A DNA stretch of 64,000 nucleotides from Bradyrhizobium nitroreducens (GCF_002776695.1 NZ_LFJC01000003.1:7488628-7552627), one strand, 5' to 3'; counted from the first letter of the stretch, positions 42,634 to 51,870 are shown. The notes: a model not told the origin generated them from the sequence alone. Numbers and translations: made by a program.

Positions 42634-44676
42634 ATGTCCAAGCAGTTGAAACCCAAAGCAAAAGACGACTTTTTCGGTGGCGACGAGCCGAAGCCCCGCG
42701 CCGCCAAGGCGGCACCGCGCGGCAGCGGCGGAGAAGCCGATTACACCGCGGCCGACATCGAGGTCCTCGAAGGCCTGGAACCGGTACGGCGCCGTCCGGG
42801 CATGTATATCGGCGGCACCGACGAGAAGGCGCTGCATCATCTGTTCGCCGAAGTCATCGACAACTCGATGGACGAGGCGCTGGCGGGCCACGCGACCTTC
42901 ATCGGTGTCGAGCTGAGCGCGGACGGGTTCCTGACCGTCACCGACAACGGCCGCGGCATTCCGATTGATCCGCACCCGAAATTCCCGAAGAAGTCGGCGC
43001 TCGAAGTCATCATGTGCACGCTCCACTCGGGCGGCAAGTTCGACAGCAAGGTGTACGAGACCTCGGGCGGTCTGCACGGCGTCGGCATCTCCGTGGTGAA
43101 CGCCCTCTCCTCCCTGCTCGAGGTCGAGGTCGCGCGCAGCCAGAAGCTCTACCGCATGACGTTCGAGCGCGGGCACCCCAAGGGCAAGCTCGAGGATCTC
43201 GGCAAGATCAACAACCGCCGCGGCACGCGCGTGCGCTTCAAGCCCGATACCGACATCTTCGGCGCCAAGGCTGCGTTCAAGCCGCAGCGCCTGTTCAAGA
43301 TGACGCGTTCCAAGGCCTATCTGTTCGGCGGCGTCGAGATCCGCTGGAACTGCGCGCCGGAGCTGCTCAAGGGCATCGAGGACGTGCCGGCGGAGGCGAC
43401 GTTCCACTTCCCCGGCGGATTGAAGGATTATCTCGCCGCCGCAATCCACGCCGACACGCTGGTGCATCCCGACATCTTCTCCGGCAAGTCGGGCCGCAAC
43501 GGCGCGCACGGCGCCTGCGAATGGGCGGTGGCCTGGACCGCGGATGCCGACGGCTTCCTGTCCTCCTACACCAACACCGTCCCCACTCCCGATGGCGGCA
43601 CGCACGAATCCGGCCTGCGCAGCGCGCTGCTCCGCGGCCTGAAGGATCACGCCGAGCGCGTCGGCCAGGGCAAGCGCGCCTCGTCCATCACCTCGGAAGA
43701 CGTGATGGTGGGTGCAGCCGTGATGCTCTCGGTGTTCGTGCGCGAGCCCGAATTCCAGGGCCAGACCAAGGACCGCCTCGCCACGGCCGAAGCGCAGCGC
43801 ATCGTCGAGCAGGCGATGAAGGATCCGTTCGACCATTGGCTGTCGGGCAATCCGAACATGGCCAACCGGCTGCTGGACTTCGTGATCGACCGCGCCGAGG
43901 AGCGGCTGCGCCGCCGCCAGGAGAAGGAGACGGCGCGCAAGACCGCCGGCAAGAAGCTGCGCCTGCCCGGCAAGCTCGCCGATTGCAGCGACGCCGGCAC
44001 CGAAGGCTCCGAGCTCTTCATCGTCGAGGGCGACTCGGCCGGCGGCAGCGCCAAGCAGGCGCGCGACCGCAAGACCCAGGCCGTACTGCCGCTGCGCGGC
44101 AAGATCCTCAACGTCGCCTCCGCCGGCAAGGACAAGCTGGCGGCGAACGCCCAGCTCTCCGACCTCGTGCAGGCGATCGGCTGCGGCATGCTCGCGCAAT
44201 ATCGCGAAGAGGATCTGCGCTACCAGCGCATCATCATCATGACCGACGCCGACGTCGACGGCGCCCACATCGCTTCCCTGCTGATCACCTTCTTCTACCA
44301 GCAGATGCGGCCGCTGATCGACCAGGGCCATCTCTTCCTGGCGGTGCCGCCGCTCTACAAGCTGACCCACGGCTCCAAGTCGGTGTACGCCCGCGACGAC
44401 GCGCACAAGGCGGCGCTGATCAAGAGCGAGTTCAACGCCAACGCCAAGGTCGAGGTGAACCGCTTCAAGGGCCTCGGCGAGATGATGCCGGCGCAGCTCA
44501 AGGAAACCACGATGGATCCAGCTAAGCGCACGCTGCTCAAGGTGGTGCTGCTGCCCGACGATCGCGACACCACGGCCGATTCCGTGGAGCGGCTGATGGG
44601 TACGAAGGCGGAGGCGCGCTTCGCTTTCATCTCGGACAAGGCCGAGTTCGCCAGCGAGGAATTGCTGGACGTGTAA
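42634..44676 (+). CDS. parE: DNA topoisomerase IV subunit B
   Basis: 680-residue ATPase subunit of topoisomerase IV, which decatenates chromosomes. GHKL ATPase motifs: EVIDNSMDEALAGHA and VTDNGRGIP; ATP-lid GLHGVGISVVNALS. TOPRIM motif: EGDSAGGSAKQARDRKTQAV, then LPLRGKILN and DADVDGAHI. Length and the Lys-rich N-terminus fit ParE rather than GyrB (about 800). A strong terminator follows. Confidence 0.93.
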   Translation: MSKQLKPKAKDDFFGGDEPKPRAAKAAPRGSGGEADYTAADIEVLEGLEPVRRRPGMYIGGTDEKALHHLFAEVIDNSMDEALAGHATFIGVELSADGFLTVTDNGRGIPIDPHPKFPKKSALEVIMCTLHSGGKFDSKVYETSGGLHGVGISVVNALSSLLEVEVARSQKLYRMTFERGHPKGKLEDLGKINNRRGTRVRFKPDTDIFGAKAAFKPQRLFKMTRSKAYLFGGVEIRWNCAPELLKGIEDVPAEATFHFPGGLKDYLAAAIHADTLVHPDIFSGKSGRNGAHGACEWAVAWTADADGFLSSYTNTVPTPDGGTHESGLRSALLRGLKDHAERVGQGKRASSITSEDVMVGAAVMLSVFVREPEFQGQTKDRLATAEAQRIVEQAMKDPFDHWLSGNPNMANRLLDFVIDRAEERLRRRQEKETARKTAGKKLRLPGKLADCSDAGTEGSELFIVEGDSAGGSAKQARDRKTQAVLPLRGKILNVASAGKDKLAANAQLSDLVQAIGCGMLAQYREEDLRYQRIIIMTDADVDGAHIASLLITFFYQQMRPLIDQGHLFLAVPPLYKLTHGSKSVYARDDAHKAALIKSEFNANAKVEVNRFKGLGEMMPAQLKETTMDPAKRTLLKVVLLPDDRDTTADSVERLMGTKAEARFAFISDKAEFASEELLDV

Positions 44677-44705
44677 GGTCTCCACTGCCGTCGTATCGGG
44701 TTAGA

Positions 44706-44734
44706 GAGCCTCGGCGGGGAGCCGAGGCTCTTTT
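44706..44734 (+). terminator. Rho-independent terminator of parE
   Basis: A perfect 10-bp stem GAGCCTCGGC / GCCGAGGCTC, 5-base loop and TTTT, 29 bases after the parE stop. Confidence 0.9.
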
Positions 44735-44739
44735 GTTTG

Positions 44740-45127
44740 ACGATGCCGCCTTGTGTTTTACCTTGGCCGTCGGGGCCTGCTCTCACCCACAAGACCGGCG
44801 ATTCTCCGGCCCGCTGCCGCGACTCGGCCAACGACTCACGGCGTCCGGCCGGACGGGGGAATGCCTCCATTCCGGACAGAGCGGTATTTCCTAATGAAAA
44901 CTTACCCGAAAGAGGATCCCTCAAATATCATTCATCCATTTGATTTTACTTGATTATTCTCGTTTCCGGCAGCCGCACATCAAATGGGCGCCCGCCGGCG
45001 TTTTCCGGCGACTGTGCCTGCCCGGCAACAGCATTTCGGCGGGAAACGTCTATAGTCCGGTCATCAGATGAAACGAACTTCAGTGCGCTCGCGCCTGCTA
45101 CGACAGACCAAGGTTGGGGATTTTGAC
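44740..45127 (+). other. Intergenic region upstream of an outer-membrane protein gene
   Basis: No gene seen. The part from about 44890 is AT-rich (ATTCATCCATTTGATTTTAC region), unlike its surroundings, and probably contains the promoter. A possible -10 box TATAGT lies at about 45052, without a convincing -35. Confidence 0.4.
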
Positions 45128-45910
45128 ATGAAGAAGGTTTTGCTCGCTCTGACCGCGGTTGCCGCGATGACCGGTTCGGCCTCGGCGGCCGATCTCGCTG
45201 CCCGTCCCTACGTGAAGGCCCCGGTCGTGGCGCCCGTCGCGAACTGGACCGGCTTCTACGTCTTCGGCGGTGGCGGCGGTGGCCTCTCGAACGCTGACCA
45301 GCATGTCCAGACCACGGGAACCAACACCGCGCTGACGATCGACCAGCGCCAGGGCGGCTCCGGTTGGTTCGGTACGGTCGGCGCCGGTTACGACTGGCAG
45401 TTCAGCGGCACCTGGGTCGCCGGTATTTTCGCTGACGGTCAGTTCGGAAGCATCCGCGCCACCATCCAGGATCCGATCGGCGGCCTCACTGGCAACCAGA
45501 AGCTGGAAACCTCCTGGGCCGCGGGCGCTCGCCTCGGCTGGCTGGTCGCTCCGAACGTTCTCTCCTACGTCAACGGCGGTTACTCTGGCGCCCACTTCGG
45601 CCAGACCAACTTCACCAACGTTGTTGGCACGCCGGCCGGCATTCACCTGAACAGCTACAACCGTAACGGCTGGTTCATCGGTGGCGGTGTCGAGAACAGC
45701 CTGAACATCTTCGGCATCACCTCGCCCGGCTGGTTCATGAAGACCGAGTATCGTTCGTCCTTCTACAACGCCAAGACCCAGAACGAGCTGGTCGACGGCA
45801 CCAACGCGCTGGTCGGTCGCGACATCCGCGCCAACAGCTGGAACCAGACGATCTCGACCTCGCTGGTCTACCGCTTCAACTGGACCGGTCCGGTCGTCGC
45901 GAAGTACTGA
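45128..45910 (+). CDS. Outer-membrane beta-barrel protein (Omp25/Omp31-like)
   Basis: 260-residue precursor. The signal peptide MKKVLLALTAVAAMTGSASA is followed by ADLAARPYVKAP and NWTGFYVFGGGGGG, the typical opening of rhizobial Omp25/31-type porins. It ends YRFNWTGPVVAKY with a C-terminal aromatic residue for barrel insertion. ATG 45128 has GGGGA 7 bases upstream. Two further family members are encoded at 47293 and 48260. Confidence 0.88.
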   Translation: MKKVLLALTAVAAMTGSASAADLAARPYVKAPVVAPVANWTGFYVFGGGGGGLSNADQHVQTTGTNTALTIDQRQGGSGWFGTVGAGYDWQFSGTWVAGIFADGQFGSIRATIQDPIGGLTGNQKLETSWAAGARLGWLVAPNVLSYVNGGYSGAHFGQTNFTNVVGTPAGIHLNSYNRNGWFIGGGVENSLNIFGITSPGWFMKTEYRSSFYNAKTQNELVDGTNALVGRDIRANSWNQTISTSLVYRFNWTGPVVAKY

Positions 45911-45932
45911 TCTGATCTCACGATCAAACGTC

Positions 45933-45959
45933 AAAGCCCCGGCATTGCCGGGGCTTTTT
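45933..45959 (+). terminator. Rho-independent terminator
   Basis: An 8-bp GC stem (GCCCCGGC / GCCGGGGC, extended by A-T pairs) with a 3-base loop and five Ts, 22 bases after the porin stop. Confidence 0.92.
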
Positions 45960-45974
45960 CGTTATGTGCCCCTC

Positions 45975-46070
45975 CCCCGTTCCGATGGAATCGGAACGGG
46001 GCTCTCGATTCTGGCTTTGACGCGTTTTCTTGACGCGAACCGGTATCCACTTCGCTCGAAAACGCTCTAG
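45975..46070. repeat. Dispersed palindromic repeat, family B (copy 2)
   Basis: It starts with a perfect 12-bp palindrome (45975-45986 / 45990-46001, 3-base centre), followed by the same right half as the copy at 27061-27166 (GACGCGTTTTCTTGACGCGAACCGG-like, ending CGAAAACGCTCTAG). Confidence 0.8.
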
Positions 46071-46148
46071 TGTGGGCCCAAGCTTTCGCGGCGGCGGTGA
46101 TCCTTCATCGCCGCACCGTGACGGAAGCGGACCGATGGGGAGGAACGC

Positions 46149-46334
46149 ATGCGCAGATTTCTGCTTGTCGCAGGCCTGTTTGCAACTGCCCTCGGCCTGC
46201 TCTGGATCGGCCAGGGCACGGGCACCGTTCCCTGGCCGCGATCGAGCTTCATGGTCAACCAGCTGCAATGGGCCGGCTATGGCGCCGCCATGGCCGGTTT
46301 CGGGCTGGTGCTGATCTGGCAGAGCAACCAATAG
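46149..46334 (+). CDS. Small two-helix membrane protein
   Basis: 61-residue protein with two hydrophobic segments (FLLVAGLFATALGLLWIG and YGAAMAGFGLVLIW) joined by a short polar loop. No known domain. GGGGAGGA lies 7 bases before the ATG, a strong ribosome binding site. It is 21 bases ahead of the SDR gene and likely co-transcribed with it. Confidence 0.75.
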   Translation: MRRFLLVAGLFATALGLLWIGQGTGTVPWPRSSFMVNQLQWAGYGAAMAGFGLVLIWQSNQ

Positions 46335-46355
46335 AAGAAACCAGGACATACAAGC

Positions 46356-47126
46356 ATGACATCCAGCCGGTTCGATCTCCGCGGCAAGGTCGCGATCGTC
46401 ACGGGAGGCAATGGCGGTATCGGCCTCGGCATGGCGCGCGGCCTTGCCGACGCAGGCGCCGACATCGCCGTGGTCGGACGCAACGAGGCAAAGTCCAAGG
46501 CGGCCGTCGAAGATCTCAGGCAGCGCGGCGTCAAGGCGCTCGCGGTCGCGACCGACGTCACCGACAAGAGCGCGATCGAAGCCATGATTGCCCGCGTGGT
46601 GAAGGATCTCGGCCGCATCGACATCCTCGTCAACAATGCCGGCATGAGCATCCGCAAGCCGCCGCACGAACTCGAGCTCGACGAGTGGAACAAGGTGATC
46701 GAGACCAACCTCACCAGCGCCTTCCTGTGCTCGAAGCTCGCCTATCCTCACCTGAAGGCGTCCGGCAACGGCAAGGTGATCAACATCGGTTCGATGATGT
46801 CGATCTTCGGTGCGAGCTTCGCCACAGCCTATGCGGCGAGCAAGGGCGGCATCGTGCAGTACACGCGCGCCTGCGCCAACGCCTGGGCGCCCGACAACAT
46901 CCAGGTCAACGCGATCCTGCCAGGCTGGATCGACACCGATCTCACCCGCGGCGCGCGGCAGCAGGTGTCGGGATTGCACGAGCGGGTGCTGGCGCGCACG
47001 CCCGCGGGGCGCTGGGGCGACATCGACGACTTCGCCGGCATCGCCGTATTCCTGGCATCACCCGCGTCGAACTTCGTCACGGGCACCGCGATCCCCGTCG
47101 ACGGCGGCTTCTCGGTGATGGCCTAA
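46356..47126 (+). CDS. Short-chain dehydrogenase/reductase (classical)
   Basis: 256-residue SDR. TGGNGGIG cofactor motif, NNAG, catalytic Ser in NIGSMMS, YAASK (Tyr/Lys pair) and the C-terminal FVTGTAIPVDGGFSV. It resembles gluconate 5-dehydrogenase/2-deoxygluconate dehydrogenase-like members; the substrate is not readable. Confidence 0.9.
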   Translation: MTSSRFDLRGKVAIVTGGNGGIGLGMARGLADAGADIAVVGRNEAKSKAAVEDLRQRGVKALAVATDVTDKSAIEAMIARVVKDLGRIDILVNNAGMSIRKPPHELELDEWNKVIETNLTSAFLCSKLAYPHLKASGNGKVINIGSMMSIFGASFATAYAASKGGIVQYTRACANAWAPDNIQVNAILPGWIDTDLTRGARQQVSGLHERVLARTPAGRWGDIDDFAGIAVFLASPASNFVTGTAIPVDGGFSVMA

Positions 47127-47127
47127 A

Positions 47128-47223
47128 GCATGATCCGGAAAAGTGCGAAGCGGTTTTCCGGAAGGATCATGCGCAAACAACAACCTAGAGCGCGATGACG
47201 CTTCATCCAAATCTCATCGCGCT
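47128..47223. repeat. Dispersed palindromic repeat, family C, with adjacent inverted repeat
   Basis: A palindrome GCATGATCC...GGATCATGC (47128-47172) with core GTGCGAAGCGGTTTTCCGG, starting two bases after the SDR stop. A second inverted repeat AGCGCGATGA / TCATCGCGCT (47189-47198, 47214-47223) follows. The first part recurs at 31708-31730. Confidence 0.75.
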
Positions 47224-47234
47224 TTAGCAAGCAA

Positions 47235-47260
47235 GAGCCCCGGCAAGGATGCCGGGGCTC
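47235..47260 (-). terminator. Terminator-like hairpin between convergent genes
   Basis: A perfect 10-bp stem GAGCCCCGGC / GCCGGGGCTC with a 6-base loop. On the minus strand it is followed by TTGCTTG, so it can end the leftward porin transcript, and possibly the rightward SDR transcript. Confidence 0.75.
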
Positions 47261-47292
47261 CGTTCATGCGCGCACGCTCTTGCTACGCGCGA

Positions 47293-48000
47293 TCAGTACT
47301 TCGCCATCACGGGGCCGCCGAACTTGTAGCTGACGCCGACCGTGACCGTCTGGTACTGGCTGGCGACGCTGTAGGGAACATTGCCGTTGGGCGTTGCCAG
47401 AGGCGCGCCGCCGCGGGAGAAGCGCTCGAAATCGTAGTAGCGATACTCGGCCTTGCCGAGCCAGTTCGGAGCAAATGCATATTCCACGCCCGCACCCGCG
47501 GTCCAGCCGCTGGTGTTCGACGAGAAGGCGTCGATGCCGACGCCGAGATTCGTGTTCACGTGGCGTTGCTCGCCATAGGCCCAGCCGCCCGTCGCAAAGA
47601 ACAACCATTTATTGAACGCAATGCCGGCGCGGCCGCGAATGGTGCCGACCCAGCGCAGCGTGGTCTCGTCGCGGGTGCCGCCCACGAAATTGTCGTCGCC
47701 CTTGATGTCCGCCCAGGCGAGATCGCCTTCGACACCGAGCACGAAATTCCTGATCTGCCAGTTGTAGCCGGCGAGGCCGCCGGCGATGGGCCCGCTTGAG
47801 CTGTAGCTATTGGCAAAACCGGCGTCGTTGAGACGATCGTGATTGCCCCAGCCATATCCGCCAAACCCGCCGATGTAGAAGCCGGTCCAGTTATACACCG
47901 CGACGGGCGCGGCCTTGACCGCCATGTCGGCTGCCGTCGCGATGCCGGGCGCGCCGACCAGAAGGGACATCACTCCTGCGAAAACCAAAACCTTTTTCAT
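47293..48000 (-). CDS. Outer-membrane beta-barrel protein (Omp25/Omp31-like)
   Basis: 235-residue precursor. Signal peptide MKKVLVFAGVMSLLVGAPGIATA, then NWTGFYIGGFGGYGWG, RGRAGIAFNKWLFFATGGWA, and the ending SYKFGGPVMAKY. All are typical of this porin-like family of small rhizobial barrels. ATG 48000. Confidence 0.9.
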   Translation of the reverse strand: MKKVLVFAGVMSLLVGAPGIATAADMAVKAAPVAVYNWTGFYIGGFGGYGWGNHDRLNDAGFANSYSSSGPIAGGLAGYNWQIRNFVLGVEGDLAWADIKGDDNFVGGTRDETTLRWVGTIRGRAGIAFNKWLFFATGGWAYGEQRHVNTNLGVGIDAFSSNTSGWTAGAGVEYAFAPNWLGKAEYRYYDFERFSRGGAPLATPNGNVPYSVASQYQTVTVGVSYKFGGPVMAKY

Positions 48001-48175
48001 CGGTGTTGCTCCAGAAAAAGCTGCAAGAAATGGAAAGTGTCCAGCATGATTCTATACATCGCGCCTGTCGGGTTGCGAGGCCAATCCGCCCGCCTCGCGG
48101 GTTCCCGTGCGCTATTCGGGACAAAGTGGTATTTGAATCACGCAAAGGTCCGTCAGCCTGACGTTTTCCAGACGC

Positions 48176-48206
48176 AAAAAAGAGCCCCGGGCGAAGCCGG
48201 GGCTCT
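48176..48206 (-). terminator. Rho-independent terminator of the porin gene at 48260
   Basis: On the minus strand AGAGCCCCGG pairs with CCGGGGCTCT over a short loop and is followed by six Ts. Confidence 0.92.
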
Positions 48207-48259
48207 CGAAGTTTGGCAGTCCTCGTCTTTTGTTGGTGCTTGGTCGTTCGTTGACGTGC

Positions 48260-49033
48260 TCAGTAGCGGCCGATGACCGGTGCGTCGAACTTGTAGCTCG
48301 CGCGCACGACGGCCCACTGGATGTCGCGCGGCTTGGTGTCGAAGGTGTAGCTGCCCGAGGTGCCGCCGAGCTGATAGGTCTGGCTGCCGAAGGCCGCATA
48401 ATTGTATTCGAGACCGACGATCCAGTTGCGGGTGACGCCATATTCCCAGCCGGCGCCGAGGGTCCAGCCGTTGTGCCAATGAGTCTGACCGCCGGAGCCC
48501 GTGGAGGGGTTGGGCACGTTGTCGACGACCGAAAGACGGTTGTTCACGCCGGCGTAGCCGCCCTTGATGTAGAACAGGTTGTTCTGCACCGCGAAGCCCG
48601 CACGGCCGACGATGGTCGCCAGCACGTTGGCGCGCCAGCTGAACTGATCGTCAAGGCCGAGGCCAAATACGGTGTTCGTGAACGAGCCCTTGTTGTCGAG
48701 GCCGGAGATGGTGCCTTCCATGCCGAACACGTAGTTGTTGGCCTGCCAATTGTAGCCGATCTGGGCACCGCCCATGACACCCGAGTTGCGCTGACGGAAG
48801 CCCTGGCCCGGTCCGAGGTCGCCGAAGGTCGACGTATTCCCGTTGTTGATGAACTGCTCGTTGGTCCATGCGCCGCCGATGTGGCCACCGACATAGAAGC
48901 CGGTCCAGTTGAACAGCGGCTCGACATAAGCGGGCGCCTTCGTGTAACGCGCGCCGAGATCGGCAGCGGAGGCCACGCCCGTCGAAACCAGAGCGGTCGT
49001 GCAGGCGAAGGCGGCAATCAATTTGTTACGCAT
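48260..49033 (-). CDS. Outer-membrane beta-barrel protein (Omp25/Omp31-like)
   Basis: 257-residue precursor. Signal peptide MRNKLIAAFACTTALVSTGVASA, then NWTGFYVGGHIGGAWTN, VGRAGFAVQNNLFYIKGGYA, and the ending SYKFDAPVIGRY. ATG 49033 with GGGGTG upstream; the frame is open to 49069. Paralogue of the other two barrels nearby. Confidence 0.9.
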   Translation of the reverse strand: MRNKLIAAFACTTALVSTGVASAADLGARYTKAPAYVEPLFNWTGFYVGGHIGGAWTNEQFINNGNTSTFGDLGPGQGFRQRNSGVMGGAQIGYNWQANNYVFGMEGTISGLDNKGSFTNTVFGLGLDDQFSWRANVLATIVGRAGFAVQNNLFYIKGGYAGVNNRLSVVDNVPNPSTGSGGQTHWHNGWTLGAGWEYGVTRNWIVGLEYNYAAFGSQTYQLGGTSGSYTFDTKPRDIQWAVVRASYKFDAPVIGRY

Positions 49034-49212
49034 GGTACACCCCGTGTCCTTTGATGGGCGCACGGTCACAGACGCACGTTACTAAAATTGGAATCAACAG
49101 AGTTAACGCGGCGCATCGGCCCGCACCGACGTGCAGATGCGTCGGCGCTGTTGCCAACGCGCAACGCCGGGCGCGCGATTTAACGCGGCGTTATCCCTAC
49201 CAAATTGCGACG

Positions 49213-50460
49213 CTACGATCTCGCGGCCGCCTTCGACTGCACGTGCTCGGGTCGCACGCCGAGCCCAATCAGCCGCGCAGGAATGCCCTGGAGCCACGGC
49301 AGCGCGGTGATGAGGCGCACGATCAGCGGCACCTTCAGCGGCCGATCGCCGCCGTACAGGGCGCCGCTGATGATGTTGTTCTGCACGACCCTTTGCATGC
49401 GCTGCGTCATCTTCACCGGGAACTCGCGGCGGCGGCGGACCGCATCGAGTTCGTCCTCGGACGGGCAACCGTGCTGCAGCTTGTCCGCCAGCAGATTGGC
49501 AGTCGCGACCGCGTCCTGCACGGCGAGATTGACGCCGACGCCGCCGACCGGCGACATCGCATGCGCGGCATCGCCGATGCACAGCAGGCCCGGCCGCGTC
49601 CAGCGCGCCAGGCGATTGATCGCAACCGTCAGCAGCTTGACGTCGTCAAAGCTCTTCACGTCCGCGATGCCTGCCTTGAGGATCGGCGCCATGCGCACGA
49701 CGTCGTCGAGCAGAGCCTGCAGTCCCCTCGCCTTCACCGCCTCGTGCTGTCCCTTGGCGATGACATAGGCACATTGCCAATAATCGCCGCGATCGAAGGT
49801 GATCATCATCTTGCCGGGCTCGACGCGCGCGAACACGTTCTCCGTCTCGTCGGCCTTGCGGCCGGCGCGAAACCACAGCACGTCCATCGGCGCGCCGATC
49901 TCCTCGACGGCGAGGCCCGCGCGCTCGCGCACCGTCGAATGCCGGCCGTCGCAGGCGATGGTGAGATCGGCCTCGATGTCGACGATGCCGTCGGGCGTCT
50001 TTGCCCGCACGCCGGCGATGGTCTCGCCGCGACGGATCAGATCGACCGCCTCGGTATTCATCATCACCTCGAGCGAAGCAAAGCGCCGCCCTGCCTCGCG
50101 CAGGAAATTCAGGAAATCCCATTGCGGCATGAAGGCGATGAAGGGGTACTTGGTGTGGAGCCGGGAAAGATCGGCAATGCGCACCGGCGTACCGCCGAAC
50201 AGACCGTCCATCTTCTGCAGGCGCTGATGCGGCAGCTTCAGGAAGCCGTCGATCAGGCCGAGCTCGTCCATCACCTGAAGCGTCGAGGGATGCACGGTGT
50301 CGCCGCGGAAGTCGCGGAAGAAATCCGCGTGTTTCTCCAGCACCACCACCTCGATTCCGGCGCGCCCCAGGAGATAGCCGAGCATCATGCCGGCTGGTCC
50401 CCCGCCGACGATGCAGCAGCGGACCCGTTTGGTTCGGTTCGATTGTTGGTCGGATGTCAT
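49213..50460 (-). CDS. FAD-dependent monooxygenase (UbiH/PHBH-like)
   Basis: 415-residue flavoprotein of the aromatic hydroxylase family. The dinucleotide motif is CCIVGGGPAGMMLGYLLG, the DG motif ACDGRHSTVRERAG, and the GD motif CIGDAAHAMSPVGGVGVNLA. Members hydroxylate aromatic or polyketide-type substrates. ATG 50460 (MTSDQQSN) lies close before the Rossmann strand; ATG 50493 is an alternative. Single gene. Confidence 0.88.
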   Translation of the reverse strand: MTSDQQSNRTKRVRCCIVGGGPAGMMLGYLLGRAGIEVVVLEKHADFFRDFRGDTVHPSTLQVMDELGLIDGFLKLPHQRLQKMDGLFGGTPVRIADLSRLHTKYPFIAFMPQWDFLNFLREAGRRFASLEVMMNTEAVDLIRRGETIAGVRAKTPDGIVDIEADLTIACDGRHSTVRERAGLAVEEIGAPMDVLWFRAGRKADETENVFARVEPGKMMITFDRGDYWQCAYVIAKGQHEAVKARGLQALLDDVVRMAPILKAGIADVKSFDDVKLLTVAINRLARWTRPGLLCIGDAAHAMSPVGGVGVNLAVQDAVATANLLADKLQHGCPSEDELDAVRRRREFPVKMTQRMQRVVQNNIISGALYGGDRPLKVPLIVRLITALPWLQGIPARLIGLGVRPEHVQSKAAARS

Positions 50461-50675
50461 GCGGTCAAGGTCCGCGATGCGAGTATCGATCATGCGACGG
50501 CAGCCAATGTAGCGCCAATTCCGTTTGTTTGACGCCTGAATCTGGATACGCGACGTCCGACGCCGGCCGGCAGCCCGGATCAAGCCGGCGGGCCCGATCC
50601 CGGGAATAGATCCTGCGGTCGGTTGTTGCTAAGGAGGAATACGACCCAGAAGGGCGATCAGAGGGAACGTTCAAC

Positions 50676-50786
50676 GTGGCATGGTTGCTTGCAGGCGTGG
50701 CCGCCTGGCTGGCCATCAACATCGCGCTGGTCTATCTGCGCACCCGCCGAACCCGCGACTCGGAAGAGAGCGAGCCGCGGGCCTAA
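50676..50786 (+). CDS. Small single-helix membrane protein (36 residues)
   Basis: A GTG-started ORF: AWLLAGVAAWLAINIALVYL-type hydrophobic helix, then a basic and acidic tail (RTRRTRDSEESEPRA). GAGGG lies 10 bases upstream. A terminator hairpin follows at 50864-50886, which supports a real transcript. No family recognised. Confidence 0.5.
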   Translation: MAWLLAGVAAWLAINIALVYLRTRRTRDSEESEPRA

Positions 50787-50863
50787 CCTTGCCTGCGACG
50801 ACCGACGAACGGATCGGGCCAATCTATTCAGGATGGCCCGATTGCTATCTTCACGCCACAAAC

Positions 50864-50886
50864 AGGCCCGCACTGCGCGGGCCTTT
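50864..50886 (+). terminator. Terminator-like hairpin
   Basis: A perfect 8-bp stem AGGCCCGC / GCGGGCCT with a 5-base loop and a short TTTC end. It lies between the small membrane gene and the convergent glycine-rich gene. Confidence 0.6.
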
Positions 50887-50904
50887 CGTGGAAAACACGC
50901 CCGG

Positions 50905-51339
50905 CTATTTCTGATCTTCATTGCTGGTCCCGGTGCCCGGACTGCCGATCGGCAAGCCGTTGGACGCATGGCCGACACCGGCATTCCGCTCAGCTTGCGC
51001 CGCTGTCGGCGACGTGCCGTTCGCAATCGGCGGCTGAACGTTCGGGGTGCTCTGGCTGTTGTTGGTATTGACGTTGGCCCCCGTGGTGGTGCCATGAATC
51101 CCCATCCCTGAAGGAGCCGACGGCCCGGAATTGGCGCTGCTTGGTGATGTGCCCATTCCGGCTCCCGAGCTGGCCGCAGATCCCGTGCTGGCGCCGCCGG
51201 TGCCCGTACCGGCACTGGCACCGCCGCCGCTGCCCGCGCCACCACCGCCTCCTCCTCCGCCCCCACCGCCTCCCTGCGCAAAAGCGGTTGTCGAAAGCGC
51301 GGCACATGTGAAGGCTACGAGGATGGACTTGCGGATCAT
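50905..51339 (-). CDS. Secreted Gly/Ser/Thr-rich low-complexity protein
   Basis: 144-residue precursor. Signal peptide MIRKSILVAFTCAALSTTAFA, then a run of 12 glycines and a Gly/Ala/Ser/Thr/Asn-rich remainder with no cysteines. No enzyme motif; probably disordered and periplasmic or extracellular. GGGAGA precedes the ATG at 51339. Confidence 0.65.
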   Translation of the reverse strand: MIRKSILVAFTCAALSTTAFAQGGGGGGGGGGGGAGSGGGASAGTGTGGASTGSAASSGAGMGTSPSSANSGPSAPSGMGIHGTTTGANVNTNNSQSTPNVQPPIANGTSPTAAQAERNAGVGHASNGLPIGSPGTGTSNEDQK

Positions 51340-51419
51340 GGATCGTCTCCCTGGTTTGACCAACAAACCAGGTGACCAAGGAGTTGTTCCTTCGCCCGTG
51401 GGCTCCCTCTCAGGGCAGC

Positions 51420-51446
51420 AAAAAGGCCCGCAACGACGTGCGGACC
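51420..51446 (-). terminator. Rho-independent terminator of the secreted protein gene at 51490
   Basis: On the minus strand GGTCCGCA pairs with TGCGGGCC (one G-U) over a 6-base loop, then five Ts. Confidence 0.8.
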
Positions 51447-51489
51447 AAATCCAGAGATCGAAATATTCACGCGCTTCGGAAACCGAAGG

Positions 51490-51870
51490 TCATTGCATAA
51501 ACGGAAAAGGCTCCGAATTCTCTGCCTTGGCGATCGTTTCGCCCGTCGCGGATTGGGCGATGACGTCGTAGGTATAGACGCCCGGAGCGCATGGGCCAAA
51601 GGTCCGGATGCTGTCCTGTGGCACGACGCCCTTGGGTGGGAGAGCAATTTTCTGGCCCCCCATCTCACGATTGCCTGTGCGAAATTGAATGAGGATCGAC
51701 TTCGTGCCGGCCGGAACGTTGTGCAGTCGCAGCTCCGGATTTGGGAAAAGGCTGCTGCAGCCTCGCGATCCCCGGAATGAAAATTCGACAGTCATCTGCT
51801 CTGCGGCGACCGTCGGCGTCGTCGCGAGCAGCATGGCGGCAAGAGAGAAAAAGTGAGGCGATTGGATCAT
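51490..51870 (-). CDS. Secreted protein of unknown function, possibly PEBP/YbhB-like
   Basis: 126-residue precursor with signal peptide (FFSLAAMLLATTPTVAA). The mature part FSFRGSRGCSSLFPNPELRL, followed by HNVPAGTKSILIQF, resembles the opening of PEBP/YbhB-type proteins (open, pocket-forming beta fold). It is shorter than they are and lacks a clear DPD motif. Two Cys could form a disulfide. ATG 51870 with AGGG upstream. Confidence 0.65.
   Translation of the reverse strand: MIQSPHFFSLAAMLLATTPTVAAEQMTVEFSFRGSRGCSSLFPNPELRLHNVPAGTKSILIQFRTGNREMGGQKIALPPKGVVPQDSIRTFGPCAPGVYTYDVIAQSATGETIAKAENSEPFPFMQ

Noticed and set aside
42625..44685. A 686-codon open frame antisense to parE
   Set aside because: High-GC shadow of parE; its composition (Arg, Gly, His, Leu-rich, no domain) and complete overlap with a conserved gene rule it out.
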